Positions 1-13,489 of a DNA stretch of 64,000 bases are shown here, piece by piece; within the stretch, counting starts at the first letter, position 1, and every line of letters begins with the position of its first letter. Under the pieces are notes generated by a model, which saw nothing but the letters and a program-made list of their open reading frames with translations, searched no databases and was not told the DNA's origin. Origin of the DNA: Mesostigma viride (taxonomy: Eukaryota; Streptophyta; Mesostigmatophyceae; Mesostigmatales; Mesostigmataceae); contig RPFO01000022.1 in assembly GCA_009746045.1 (NCBI GenBank), positions 4,006,622-4,070,621 of the forward strand. The letters run 5' to 3'. The translations under genes and the position numbers were made by a program.

Positions 1-30
1 GATTTCATAGAAGCATTGAGAAAGACTCAC

Positions 31-1028
31 TCGGCCGTGTACGGAAGATTCCTCACAAACAGCCGACCCGACTCCAACGGATCCTCCTCCTCCTCCTCAG
101 CAGCAGCCCCCACGCCCCCTCCTGCGGCCGCGCCCTCTTCTTCCTGTGCCGAGACGTTGCGTCGCGCAGCATCCGTGTCCGCCGGTTCCGGCTCCTCCTC
201 CCCCAAACACTTGCGCAATTTGGACGCCAACGACTCCTCCTTGGCCGCGCCATTAGCTTGCCCGGCTTTTGCACCCTTGCTCTTGCCCTCCTTGCCCTCC
301 TTTTCCTTCTTCCCTTTACCTACACGCTCGGCCCCTTCCTCCTCATCTCTTTCCCCATCATCCTCATCCTCTTCTCTACTTTCATCGTCATCATCATCAT
401 CATCATCATCTCCCTCCCCGTCCTCCTCCATTTCTTCCTCCTCCCCGCTGGTACCCCCTTCACCTCCCCCCCCGTCATCATCATCACCATCACCATCTTC
501 CTCCTCTTCTTCATCCTCATCCTCATCCTCGTCATCGAAATTCTTCCGCACGCGGCTCTTCAAATAATCCAAGTCTGACACCTTTGCGTCCAGGACGACC
601 GCGTCCTTGGCGCCCCCCGTGCGATCCCCCTCATTCACCACCAGGTCCTCGTACTGCTCCTCCCCGTCACTGCCACCAGCGCCCCGATCCTCATCCTCGA
701 AAACCGCAGCCCCGTCGTGGCCACCAGCGTCCGCATCCCTGCCTTTCTTCTGCGCCGCTGCCGCCGTCGCCGCCACGGCCGCCGTGTCGGTCGTGTCATT
801 CCCCCACACTTTTGCGGACCGGCGCGGCGCGACCACTGCAAGGAACTCCTTGAACGCTTCGTCCACTTCCTCCCCTCTTGACTTCCCTCCCTTGGCGCCT
901 TTCTCCGAGGCCCCTTTCTTGCCAGGACCTTCCCCACCCGTGGCCAGCGCGTGCTGCTTGGCGCTGCTGCCCTCGCTGTAACGGCTCCAGGGACGCGGCA
1001 GGGACGCGTCGCCCGCACGGTACGCCAT
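31..1028 (-). CDS. MRD1: MRD1 exon c (linker, acidic region, start of next RRM)
   Basis: The open frame runs from MAYRAGD after CAG at 1031-1029 to NLPYTA plus two bases before the GTGAGT donor at 30. Long GAN runs on the minus strand encode Asp/Glu stretches around 320-560. The complementary plus strand is therefore rich in TCC/TCA/TCG and shows spurious Ser/Pro reading frames. Confidence 0.9.
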
Positions 1029-3664
1029 CTGGCGGCAAGGACAGCCGATGAAGGGGAGGGGGAGGCGTAAAGCGGAGGTGGGCAGATGGATGGGAGAGTC
1101 AACGGACGGGAGGACCCAGCAAAGGAGGGGGAGCGATCCAGGGGAGGGGAAGCAAACACTCACAAATCCAGTCCAGTGGGGTGGGATGGCAAAGAACCAA
1201 GGGGGGGAGAAGGAAAGGTCAAGTGTGCGATTTGCATTAGAGAGTCTGGCACGCACGTCCCAGAAACGTTGGGAACAAGCAGCAACCATGAATGCAGCCA
1301 TGCATACGAGGCACCTGAGCTCATCTCCGGGACGAGCACCCCAGGGTTATACCAGACGACATGCGATGGAAACATAGAGGGAGGAGTCATGAGGCTGTCA
1401 TCCTCAAACACGGGGTTGGGCAGAGCTACAAAAGTGGTTGCCATGCACAGCTATAGAGGACACACCAGGAGCACTACACGAGTATAGTAGTATAGTAGCA
1501 TAGTAGTATAGTACTATAGTAGCAGCTATAGAGGGCACACCAGGAGCACCACACTAGTCGGTTGCCCACACGCAAGGCACCAGGCCACACGCAAGGCACC
1601 TGCCCACACCCAAGGCACCTGCCCACACGCTAAGCACCTGCCCACACGCTAAGCACCAGCCTACACGCTAAGCACCAGGCCACACGCTAGGCACCTGCCC
1701 ACACGCTAGGTGCTTGCCCACTTAGTGGCAGCTGCGAGCATCGAGTACTATGACCAATCATACCTATATACACCATACCCTATATACATCAACCTATATA
1801 CATCAACCTATATACATCAAGTCCTATGACCCATCATACCTATATACATCATACCCTATATACATCAACCTATATACATCAAGCCCTATGACCAAACTAG
1901 ACTGGCGGCAGTCGAGCTATGGAGGGGACGCCGACAAGCTTACCCACGTGGGCCCAGGACTGCTGGCATTCGCGCTAGCGTTGCCTAGAGTGCCAGCATG
2001 GCCGAGAGCGCTGGTGTTTAAGCATTTTACCGTGGGCACAAACATATCTTGAACCAACTGCCCCCGCGATCCGTACAGCAACAAAAGCTTCCACCTTCCA
2101 ACGACAGTTTCCGGTTCCCCCCGGGGCCGACATATCCTTCCTGCTCAGGGACAAGCAAGTCCTGTGCTGGCAGCTGGCAACCCCTCCTGCCGACCGCAGG
2201 CAAACACCGCGTGTGACCCACCCAGTGTTTCAAGTGTCATGAACGCGTTCACCCCAGGGATGCTTGAATCCAAGAACTCTTACCACAGAAGCGCTAAAAA
2301 TGACGACTAGTCGTTAACGCCGAGAGCCCTTACTGGAAGCTTTCTGGTATTGTGAGTATAGTGTGAGTATGCACATCATGGCAACGTGTGCCGGAGCTGG
2401 TTATTCCTATCCATCCCTATCTACAGAGTCCCACAGGAAGGGCGTCACTGTGGAAGCTTTTCTATGCCATAAACCTGTACTGGAAGCACGCAACAAAAAA
2501 AATCAAAACCATAACCGCAAAGCCCTGCACCACGTCCACCTCGCCGCTGTCAGAGTGATACGTCCTGTGACAAATGCCGGCAACCTCCCAGTGTGCGGCC
2601 CACCAATTGTGTATCGTTACTTGGCGCCAAGAATGCATACCTAGAAGCACTCATCAGCCAGAAAACCGTACTGACAACACCGCAGCCACGACCACACCCC
2701 GTTGAGGGTTCAGCGTTTAGGGTTTAGGTTCCCGTGCACCGTTCCAGCACCCGCCCCCGTTCCCTCCCACCGTTCCAGCACCCGCGTCCACTCCACATTC
2801 CCTCCCACCGTTCCAGCACCCCCCCCACCTTCCCTCCCACCGTTCCAGCACCCGCGTCCACCTCCGGCCTCTCTGTATCATACCTCCCTTTGACCCATGC
2901 CAGACACATCTACTGCAACCGACCCACCTCCACCTCGAGCCGCGACGTGTCGATGTAGCTGTGGTGGAAGTAGCGGACGGCCGCCTGCGCCTCCTCCGCC
3001 GTCTTGTAGCCCACAAAGCCCATCTGGCGCGACTTGCCGTCCCTGCCAGGGTGGCACGCGCGCACAGTCAGCGAGGCGCCATTGCCACGCGTTGGATAGA
3101 GCAGGGGGATAACAACAAATAAACAAACGTGACAAAACTAAAAGACGTGTGTGTGTGTTTGCGTGCGCATGCGTGATTGTGTGAGTACACTACGCTACAG
3201 TGATTGGTGGCATGCAAGTCGCGGCAGAGGAAACATTACACTATACCAGTATACAAGCAAGGAACAGGTTCTATCATGTTCTATTCGATTCTGTTGCGAA
3301 CAACTCTGCAGTGAGCGCGGCCATCCCTCTCTAGGCCACGGATGCACGAATCCTTGTGCTCACTTTGTGCTTTTTTTTTCCCCCCCTTTCTTTACTATGA
3401 ACACGTGTTTATATTGAAATGATGAAATTGGAAAATGATGGCTCACTTTGTGCGGGTAGCTCGAGAGCCCATCATGTGGCCCATGCCCGTGCCCTCAAGC
3501 CTACAGTGAAAGTACAACTCTACAATGAACAGTTTACCCCTCGTGCTCACTTTGTGCGGATGATCCGTGCGTCGGTCACATGGCCCACCCCTGCGAAGTG
3601 TTCCCGGAAACGGGAATCCTGCAGGTGCCGCGGCAGGTTCTTGACGCAGATGCGCGAGCACTCC
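31..3664 (-). CDS. MRD1: MRD1/RBM19-type multi-RRM ribosome biogenesis protein, 5' part
   Basis: Three minus-strand exons (3664-3551, 3042-2928, 1028-31) join in phase. The family binds pre-rRNA in the nucleolus and is needed for 18S rRNA processing. Exons 1 and 2 encode RRM1: an RNP2-like SRICVKNLP, an IIRTKDGK join, an RNP1-like QMGFVGYK, then YIDTSRLEVE. Exon 3 continues with PRPWSRYSEG, EFLAVVAPRR, a VSDLDYLKSRV motif and long Asp/Glu tracts, and ends inside the next RRM at SGRLFVRNLPYTA. All of these match the family in order. The acidic linker runs straight to that RRM, so the second RRM of animal RBM19 seems absent, as in five-RRM fungal Mrd1. No in-frame ATG lies near RRM1. A stop precedes it and CAG sits at 3667-3665, so the initiator is probably in an unseen upstream exon. 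The gene leaves the window at a GTGAGT donor at 30. Confidence 0.9.
1481..1893. repeat. Minisatellites in MRD1 intron
   Basis: Three short tandem arrays sit side by side: TAGTATAG-type units (1481-1525), about nine 18-bp units around CACACGCAAGGCACC (1560-1722), and TATATACATCAACC-type units (1755-1893). All lie in the 1.9-kb intron between MRD1 exons b and c. No coding signal is seen here. Confidence 0.8.
2735..2868. repeat. About 30-bp minisatellite near the MRD1 exon b donor
   Basis: Four to five imperfect units built on CCCTCCCACCGTTCCAGCAC lie about 60 bp downstream of the MRD1 exon b donor (minus-strand sense). A TTTAGGG-like run precedes it at 2703-2730. Confidence 0.75.
2928..3042 (-). 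CDS. MRD1: MRD1 exon b (RRM1, second half)
   Basis: It encodes DGKSRQMGFVGYKTAEEAQ onward to YIDTSRLEVE, containing the RNP1-like segment. The acceptor is CAG at 3045-3043 and the donor GTGGGT at 2927. It joins exon c in phase 0. Confidence 0.9.
3551..3664 (-). CDS. MRD1: MRD1 exon a (RRM1, first half)
   Basis: It encodes ECSRICVKNLP through ARIIRTK. The acceptor is read as CAG at 3667-3665 and the donor as GTGAGC starting at 3550. The exon ends with two bases of a Lys codon, completed by the G opening the next exon. The start of this exon is less certain than its end. Confidence 0.8.
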
Positions 3665-3912
3665 CTGTCGGCGGTGTGTCATGTCATGTTCGGAACATCA
3701 ACAACGAATCGCAAGGTTAATGGCACACCTTGGCAAGGCTAATTGCGCACTGCGGTAGGTCCTTGCCACGGATTAATTACAAGCACGTGTCAAGGGTGAC
3801 GCATGAGTGACTGCGACCGATACGCACGCACCTCCCCTGTGGGACATGCGTTTGGGACAAAATGGAGGGGTAGCAAGAGGCCAATGTGGATCAACCGCAG
3901 GTTCTCGGCATA

Positions 3913-6900
3913 ATGAAGGATGAGGGATGAAGGATGAAGGATGAGGGATGAAGGATGAAGGGTGTAGGATGAAGGATGAAGGATGAAGGGTGAAGGATGA
4001 AGGATGAAGGATGAAGGATGAAGGATGAAGGATGAAGGATGAAGGATGAAGGATGAAGGATCAAGGATGAAGGATGAAGGATGAAGGATGAAGGATGAAG
4101 GGTGAAGGATGAAGGATGAAGGATGAAGGATGAAGGATGAAGGATGAAGGATGAAGGATGAAGGATGAAGGATGAAGGATGAAGGATGAAGGATGAAGGA
4201 TGAAGGATGAAGGATGAAGGATGGAGGATGAAGGATGAAGGATGAAGGATGAAGGATGAAGGATGAAGGATGAAGGATGAAGGATGGAGGATGAAGGATG
4301 AAGGATGAAGGATGAAGGATGAAGGATGAAGGATGAAGGATGCAGGATGAAGGATGAAGGATGAAGGATGAAGGATGAAGGATGAAGGATGAAGGATGAA
4401 GGATGAAGGATGAAGGATGAAGGGTGAAGGATGAAGGATGAAGGATGAAGGATGAAAGATGAAGGATGAAGGATGAAGGATGAAGGATGAAGGATGAAGG
4501 ATGAAGGATGAAGGATGAAGGATGAAGGATGAAGGATGAAGGATGAAGGGTGACGGGTGAAGGATGAAGGATGAAGGATGAAGGATGAAGGATGAAGGAT
4601 GAAGGATGAAGGATGAAGGATGAAGGATGAAGGATGAAGGATGAAGGATGAAGGATGAAGGATGAAGGATGAAGGATGAAGGATGAAGGATGAAGGATGA
4701 AGGATGAAGGATGAAGGATGAAGGATGAAGGATGAAGGATGAAGGATGAAGGATGAAGGATGAAGGATGAAGGATGAAGGATGAAGGATGAAGGATGAAG
4801 GATGAAGGATGAAGGATGAAGGATGAAGGATGAAGGATGAAGGATGAAGGATGAAGGATGAAGGATGAAGGATGAAGGATGAAGGATGAAGGATGAAGGA
4901 TGAAGGGTGAAGGATGAGGGATGAAGGATGAAGGATGAAGGATGAAGGATGAAGGATGAAGGATGAAGGATGAAGGATGAAGGATGAAGGATGAAGGATG
5001 AAGGATGAAGGATGAAGGATGAAGGGTGAAGGATGAAGGATGAAGGATGAAGGATGAAGGATGAAGGATGAAGGATGAAGGATGAAGGATGAAGGATGAA
5101 GGATGAAGGATGAAGGATGAAGGATGAAGGGTGAAGGGTGAAGGATGAAGGATGAAGGATGAAGGATGAAGGATGAAGGATGAAGGATGAAGGATGAAGG
5201 ATGAAGGATGAAGGATGAAGGATGAAGGATGAAGGATGAAGGATGAAGGATGAAGGATGAAGGATGAAGGATGAAGGATGAAGGATGAAGGATGAAGGAT
5301 GAAGGATGAAGGATGAAGGATGAAGGATGAAGGATGAAGGATGAAGGATGAAGGATGAAGGATGAAGGATGAAGGATGAAGGATGAAGGATGAAGGATGA
5401 AGGATGAAGGATGAAGGATGAAGGATGAAGGATGAAGGATGAAGGATGAAGGATGAAGGATGAAGGATGAAGGATGAAGGATGAAGGATGAAGGATGAAG
5501 GATGACGGATGAAGGATGAAGGATGAAGGGTGAAGGATGAAGGATGAAGGATGAAGGATGAAGGGTGAAGGATGAAGGATGAAGGATGAAGGATGAAGGA
5601 TGAAGGGTGAAGGATGAAGGGTGAAGGATGAAGGGTGAAGGATGAAGGGTGAAGGATGAAGGATGAAGGATGAAGGATGAAGGATGAAGGATGAAGGATG
5701 AAGGGTGAAGGATGAAGGATGAAGGATGAAGGATGAAGGATGAAGGATGAAGGATGAAGGATGAAGGATGAAGGATGAAGGATGAAGGATGAAGGATGAA
5801 GGATGAAGGATGAAGGATGAAGGATGAAGGATGAAGGATGAAGGATGAAGGATGAAGGATGAAGGATGAAGGATGAAGGATGAAGGGTGAAGGGTGAAGG
5901 ATGAAGGATGAAGGATGAAGGATGAAGGATGAAGGATGAAGGATGAAGGATGAAGGATGAAGGATGAAGGATGAAGGATGAGGGATGAAGGATGAAGGGT
6001 GTAGGATGAAGGATGAAGGATGAAGGGTGAAGGGTGAAGGATGAAGGGTGAAGGATGAAGGATGAAGGATGAAGGGTGAAGGATGAAGGATGAAGGGTGA
6101 AGGATGAAGGATGAAGGATGAAGGATGAAGGATGAAGGATGAAGGATGAAGGATGAAGGATGAAGGATGAAGGATGAAGGATGAAGGGTGAAGGGTGAAG
6201 GATGAAGGATGAAGGATGAAGGATGAAGGATGAAGGATGAAGGATGAAGGATGAAGGATGAAGGATGAAGGATGAAGGATGAAGGATGAAGGATGAAGGA
6301 TGAAGGATGAAGGATGAAGGATGAAGGATGAAGGATGAAGGATGAAGGATGAAGGATGAAGGATGAAGGATGAAGGATGAAGGATGAAGGATGAAGGATG
6401 AAGGATGAAGGATGAAGGATGAAGGATGAAGGATGAAGGGTGAAGGATGAAGGATGAAGGATGAAGGATGAAGGATGAAGGATGAAGGATGAAGGGTGAA
6501 GGATGAAGGATGAAGGATGAAGGATGAAGGATGAAGGATGAAGGATGAAGGATGAAGGATGAAGGATGAAGGATGAAGGATGAAGGATGAAGGATGAAGG
6601 ATGAAGGATGAAGGATGAAGGATGAGGATGAAGGATGAAGGATGAAGGTGAAGGATGAAGGATGAAGGATGAAGGATGAAGGATGAAGGATGAAGGATGA
6701 AGGATGAAGGATGAAGGATGAAGGATGAAGGATGAAGGATGAAGGATGAAGGATGAAGGATGAAGGATGAAGGATGAAGGGTGAAGGATGAAGGATGAAG
6801 GATGAAGGATGAAGGATGAAGGATGAAGGATGAAGGATGAAGGATGAAGGATGAAGGATGAAGGATGAAGGATGAAGGATGAAGGTGAAGGTGAAGGGTG

Positions 6901-9900
6901 AAGGATGAAGGATGAAGGATGAAGGATGAAGGATGAAGGATGAAGGATGAAGGATGAAGGATGAAGGATGAAGGATGAAGGATGAAGGATGAAGGATGAA
7001 GGATGAAGGATGAAGGATGAAGGATGAAGGATGAAGGATGAAGGATGAAGGATGAAGGATGAAGGATGAAGGATGAAGGATGAAGGATGAAGGATGAAGG
7101 ATGAAGGATGAAGGATGAAGGATGAAGGATGAAGGATGAAGGATGAAGGATGAAGGATGAAGGATGGAGGATGAAGGATGAAGGATGAAGGATGAAGGAT
7201 GAAGGATGAAGGATGAAGGATGAAGGATGAAGGATGAAGGGTGAAGGATGAAGGATGAAGGATGAAGGGTGAAGGGTGAAGGGTGAAGGGTGAAGGATGA
7301 AGGATGAAGGATGAAGGATGAAGGATGAAGGATGAAGGATGAAGGGTGAAGGATGAAGGATGAAGGATGAAGGATGAAGGATGAAGGATGAAGGATGAAG
7401 GATGAAGGATGAAGGATGAAGGATGAAGGATGAAGGATGAAGGATGAAGGATGAAGGATGAAGGATGAAGGATGAAGGATGAAGGATGAAGGATGAAGGA
7501 TGAAGGATGAAGGGTGAAGGATGAAGGATGAAGGATGAAGGTGAAGGGTGAAGGATGAAGGATGAAGGATGAAGGATGAAGGATGAAGGATGAAGGATGA
7601 AGGGTGAAGGGTGAAGGATGAAGGATGAAGGATGAAGGATGAGGATGAAGGATGAAGGGTGAAGGATGAAGGATGAAGGTGAAGGATGAAGGATGAAGGA
7701 TGAAGGATGAAGGATGACGGATGACGGATGAAGGATGAAGGATGAAGGATGAAGGATGAAGGATGAAGGATGAAGGATGAAGGATGAAGGATGAAGGATG
7801 AAGGATGGAGGATGAAGGATGAAGGATGAAGGGTGAAGGATGAAGGATGAAGGATGAAGGATGAAGGATGAAGGATGAAGGATGAAGGATGAAGGATGAA
7901 GGATGAAGGATGAAGGATGAAGGATGAAGGATGAAGGATGAAGGATGAAGGATGAAGGGTGAAGGATGAAGGATGAAGGATGAAGGATGAAGGATGAAGG
8001 ATGAAGGATGAAGGATGAAGGATGAAGGATGAAGGATGAAGGATGAAGGATGAAGGATGAAGGGTGAAGGGTGAAGGTGAAGGATGAAGGATGAAGGATG
8101 AAGGATGAAGGATGAAGGATGAAGGATGAAGGATGAAGGATGAAGGATGAAGGATGAAGGATGAAGGATGAAGGATGAAGGATGAAGGATGAAGGATGAA
8201 GGATGAAGGATGAAGGATGAAGGATGAAGGATGAAGGATGAAGGATGAAGGATGAAGGATGAAGGATGAAGGATGAAGGATGAAGGATGAAGGATGAAGG
8301 ATGAAGGATGAAGGATGAAGGATGAAGGATGAGGATGAAGGATGAAGGATGAAGGATGAAGGATGAAGGATGAAGGATGAAGGATGAAGGATGAAGGTGA
8401 AGGATGAAGGATGAAGGATGAAGGGTGAAGGTGAAGGGTGAAGGGTGAAGGATGAAGGATGAAGGATGAAGGATGAAGGATGAAGGATGAAGGATGAAGG
8501 GTGAAGGATGAAGGATGAAGGATGAAGGATGAAGGATGAAGGATGAAGGATGAAGGATGAAGGATGAAGGATGAAGGATGAAGGATGAAGGATGAAGGAT
8601 GAAGGATGAAGGATGAAGGATGAAGGATGAAGGATGAAGGATGAAGGATGAAGGATGAAGGATGAAGGATGAAGGATGAAGGATGAAGGATGAAGGTGAA
8701 GGGTGAAGGATGAAGGATGAAGGATGAAGGATGAAGGATGAAGGATGAAGGATGAAGGATGAAGGGTGAAGGGTGAAGGATGAAGGATGAAGGATGAAGG
8801 ATGGAGGATGAAGGATGAAGGGTGAAGGATGAAGGATGAAGGGTGAAGGATGAAGGATGAAGGATGAAGGATGAAGGATGACGGATGAAGGATGAAGGAT
8901 GAAGGATGAAGGATGAAGGATGAAGGGTGAAGGTTGAAGGATGAAGGGTGAAGGATGAAGGGTGAAGGATGAAGGATGAAGGATGAAGGATGAAGGGTGA
9001 AGGGTGAAGGATGAAGGATGAAGGATGAAGGATGAAGGATGAAGGATGAAGGATGAAGGATGAAGGATGAAGGATGAAGGATGAAGGATGAAGGATGAAG
9101 GGTGAAGGATGAAGGGTGAAGGATGAAGGATGAAGGATGAAGGATGAAGGGTGAAGGGTGAAGGATGAAGGATGAAGGATGAAGGATGAAGGATGAAGGA
9201 TGAAGGGTGAAGGATGAGGATGAAGGATGAAGGATGAAGGGTGAAGGATGAAGGATGAAGGATGAAGGATGAAGGTGAAGGGTGAAGGGTGAAGGATGAA
9301 GGATGAAGGATGAAGGATGAAGGATGAAGGATGAAGGATGAAGGATGAAGGATGAAGGATGAAGGATGAAGGATGAAGGATGAAGGATGAAGGATGAAGG
9401 ATGAAGGATGAAGGATGAAGGATGAAGGATGAAGGATGAAGGATGAAGGATGAAGGATGAAGGATGAAGGATGAAGGATGAAGGATGAAGGATGAAGGAT
9501 GAAGGATGAAGGATGAAGGATGAAGGATGAAGGATGAAGGATGAAGGATGAAGGATGAAGGATGAAGGATGAAGGATGAAGGATGAAGGATGAAGGATGA
9601 AGGATGAAGGATGAAGGATGAAGGATGAAGGATGAAGGATGAAGGTGAAGGATGAAGGATGAAGGATGAAGGATGAAGGATGAAGGATGAAGGGTGAAGG
9701 ATGAAGGATGAAGGATGAAGGATGAAGGATGAAGGATGAAGGATGAAGGATGAAGGGTGAAGGATGAAGGATGAAGGATGAAGGATGAAGGATGAAGGAT
9801 GAAGGATGAAGGATGAAGGATGAAGGATGAAGGATGAAGGGTGAAGGATGAAGGATGAAGGATGAAGGATGAAGGGTGAAGGATGAAGGATGAAGGATGA

Positions 9901-10948
9901 AGGGTGAAGGATGAAGGGTGAAGGATGAAGGATGAAGGGTGAAGGATGAAGGATGAAGGATGAAGGATGAAGGATGACGGATGAAGGATGAAGGATGAAG
10001 GATGAAGGATGAAGGATGAAGGATGAAGGGTGAAGGATGAAGGTTGAAGGATGAAGGGTGAAGGATGAAGGATGAAGGGTGAAGGATGAAGGATGAAGGA
10101 TGAAGGATGAAGGATGAAGGATGAAGGTGAAGGGTGAAGGATGAAGGATGAAGGATGAAGGATGAAGGATGAAGGATGAAGGATGAAGGATGAAGGATGA
10201 AGGATGAAGGATGAAGGATGAAGGATGAAGGATGAAGGATGAAGGATGAAGGATGAAGGATGAAGGATGAAGGATGAAGGATGAAGGATGAAGGATGAAG
10301 GATGAAGGATGAAGGATGAAGGATGAAGGATGAAGGATGAAGGATGAAGGATGAAGGATGAAGGATGAAGGATGAAGGATGAAGGGTGAAGGATGAAGGA
10401 TGAAGGATGAAGGATGAAGGATGAAGGATGAAGGATGAAGGATGAAGGATGAAGGATGAAGGATGAAGGATGAAGGATGAAGGATGAAGGATGAAGGATG
10501 AAGGATGAAGGATGAAGGATGAAGGGTGAAGGATGAAGGATGAAGGGTGAAGGTGAAGGATGAAGGATGAAGGATGAAGGATGAAGGATGAAGGATGAAG
10601 GATGAAGGATGAAGGATGAAGGATGAAGGATGAAGGGTGAAGGGTGAAGGATGAAGGATGAAGGATGAAGGGTGAAGGGTGAAGGATGAAGGATGAAGGG
10701 TGAAGGATGAAGGATGAAGGGTGAAGGATGAAGGATGAAGGATGCAGGATGAAGGATGAAGGATGAAGGATGAAGGATGAAGGGTGAAGGATGAAGGGTG
10801 AAGGATGAAGGATGAAGGGTGAAGGATGAAGGATGAAGGATGAAGGATGAAGGATGAAGGATGAAGGATGAAGGATGAAGGATGAGGGATGAAGGATGAA
10901 GGATGAAGGATGAAGGATGAAGGGTGAAGGGTGAAGGGTGAAGGGTGA
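3913..10948. repeat. 7-kb GGATGAA heptamer satellite
   Basis: About one thousand head-to-tail copies of GGATGAA (TTCATCC on the minus strand). GGGTGAA is the main variant, with rarer GGATGGA, GGATGAC, GGATGCA and shortened units such as GGATGA and GGTGAA. Because 7 is not a multiple of 3 and the minus-strand unit lacks stops, all three minus frames read the same FILHPSS peptide, giving enormous open frames with no sign of being genes. The array lies in the roughly 9.6-kb gap between the divergent MRD1 and MUS81 genes. The true copy number may differ because such arrays are hard to assemble. Confidence 0.98.
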
Positions 10949-13310
10949 AAAAGTTTTATGACATACCGGTTGAGGGGGCGGGACATGTGGTGTGATGATA
11001 TGAGGCCAGGTTGCTTGCACGGCATGGACAGCCACACGTCTATAGAGCAAATTGCCGGCGTGAACAGCCACACGTGTATAGAACAAACTTCCGGCAGTCG
11101 CAAAAAAAAAATTAATGGAACTGTTGGAACCGTCCTGGAGAGGGCAGTGGTAGAGCATGGCTGAATTATGAATCTCCAACATGAACCACACAGCAATGGA
11201 GCAGGAGTAAGGACCAGACAACAAAACCAACATAATACTGACTGACCACACAATGATGATTCGGAAACATGGATCATCGCAATTAGGGTCACAGCCTGAA
11301 CCATAACCATAACTAGCTGTGACACAGGCAGAGACAGGTGGCACAACGTCGCGCCTGCATCCTTGTCCCCCTGGCAGACAAAAATTATTAGAGAAGTGTG
11401 GGTACGATTAGAGGAGTGGTCGCTGAGGCGGAGCAGGCGTGCATGGAGAAACGCGCTGGATCCCGCACAGCTTGTTTGCTTATCATGCCACAGCAAAGAA
11501 AACAAGGACGTGAGCCACTGAGGGGAATAATGGCTGAGAAACTTGCCCTGCCTCACCCCCAGATCCCCACTCAGCAGCCGCCACCCGTCCTCCCCATGCC
11601 CCCCCCACCTACCCCCGCGCGCCCCCTGCCACCTCACACTCTCACGACAAAGCACTACACAGGACAGGTAAATGTGCTTTGTTGTGGGGGGAACTGCAGT
11701 ACGGAATGCGTAGCAGGCAATTCAGAAGGGGGGCGGGAGAACAGAGGTAAACTTGTTTTGAATGAGGCAATCAAGGGAAATAATTAAAGAAATGGTGTAT
11801 TACATACACGTCAAAATATATCTCTAGGGCTGATGACGCCCTGCCAACGCAGAATAGCGGTTTCGGAGACATTTGGTTCAAACAATGGTGCGTAAAGCAA
11901 AGCGCACCTTCCCCACACCTCCACCGAGGGTACCGGCATTGCTTGACGTAAACTAGGGCACAATTTCTTGCGTCGATTCTAACAGAAGCCAGGCTTAAAA
12001 TACCATGCAAACAATCCAAACTAACTACTAACCACCAAGGCCAGGCTTTTATGAGGACGCCACCTCGGCAAAATATATGTAACGCCATAAAAAACAGTAA
12101 CTAAGGTGATTCACGTTAACGACCAACGTCATATCCCCTCGGTATACAGGATTAGAATGAGGTTTAGGAGGCAACGTGGAGAACACTTACATCGAGATGA
12201 CAACCGATCTAACGAGTCGAATGCATGAAAATAAACCGGGGGTTGTCGACGGAAAAACTCCGTTGCCAATTAATGTTACCAATGACCAGCGTAAGTATAA
12301 CCTGTCAGCCGCCGGCGTCTCCTATAACAAGCAACCGCGAGGCTAGATCAAACGCCCGACATGGAAAAATTATGTACGCTTTTACAATTCCTTCCGTCAC
12401 GGTCAGTAAAATCTTAACCGACTATAACCCATGCAGTGCCGCCATTACGAAGCTGTGGCAATAAACACTGACGACGTGCTGCCGCCTCTCGTAACTCGTT
12501 ACATTTGCCAGGAATGCCGGGATGCCAGCCAGCATACATTGTAGTCGCAAAAGGTATATGTGTTGCACACTGCGTATTCAGAGGGCAGCGTATGCGTATG
12601 CAACAACCAGCCAAAGCCCCCAGTCAAAGCCGAGGCCTGCCACCCGCGATGCCACCCGTATACTGCATAGTCCATCCGTACGGAGGTGTGTACTAGGTGA
12701 GGTTCACCGTTCACGGGTACGGGGTCCCTAACACCTACACCCGACTTTAATAAGTGTCAATTCGCGCTAGATTGCACTATTATACCTCTTATGTCTGGAA
12801 TCCTTGATCATACTACCCTAATTATCAATCACACATTCACACTGCAGTGTGCTTCAGACAGCCTTCAGTGCTCGTGAGCGTGTTATCAATGCTATTACAG
12901 TAGGTGTAGGGAAAGATTTAACTTTTAAGATCCTCATCAGTTTTTACCGTCTTCAGTATTCTCCGAAACGTCGAGAATCTTAAATTTGGGTGCAGGAGTG
13001 CACAGGACGAGCTCAAGCACGAGCTTCGGAGCTTGCGTCCGTTCCTGGATGCCAGCATACCTGAGTGCAAAAGAAGTTTTCTGCCTTTGCCGTTGCGCGG
13101 GCTATTCGACTGTCCGCCACAGCTCTCTCGCGGGAAAAACGAGGAAGCCATGGCTGGATCAAGTTACTAGCCAAACTGGAGTCGATATGGCACGGTGGCG
13201 AGGTCCGCTTCGTCTCCTGACGGTAGCATTTGATATCTTGCACAAAAGGGTGCCATTTTTTTCGTTGTAGAAAGCAAGATTCTTGACCAATTTCTGAGTT
13301 CGCCTTTACA
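10949..13310. other. Spacer upstream of MUS81, no gene recognised
   Basis: Unique-looking sequence between the heptamer satellite and the MUS81 start. Only short uninterpretable frames are present. It presumably holds the MUS81 promoter, but no core promoter element could be defended. Confidence 0.5.
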
Positions 13311-13489
13311 ATGTCGCAACAATGTGCAAATTCGATGAATGCCGAGCTTGTAGCATTCATGGAGGATCTGGCCACAAGCTACGGCGAAAAAGGCAACGAA
13401 TTTTTGTTCAATAACACCCGGAAAGCGTGCAACAGCATCAGAAAAGCGGAGCACCCGGTCCGCAATAAAGACAGCGCCCTCTCGCTCCC
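13311..13489 (+). CDS. MUS81: MUS81 exon 1
   Basis: The start ATG opens MSQQCANSMNAELVAFMEDL, followed by an N-terminal HhH-like helix region. The donor is GTAAGC at 13490. It ends with two bases of a Pro codon. Confidence 0.88.

Noticed and set aside
3790-11655. Minus-strand open frames of over 2400 residues with FILHPSS repeats
   Set aside because: Open only because the heptamer lacks stops on that strand; all three minus frames give the same peptide.
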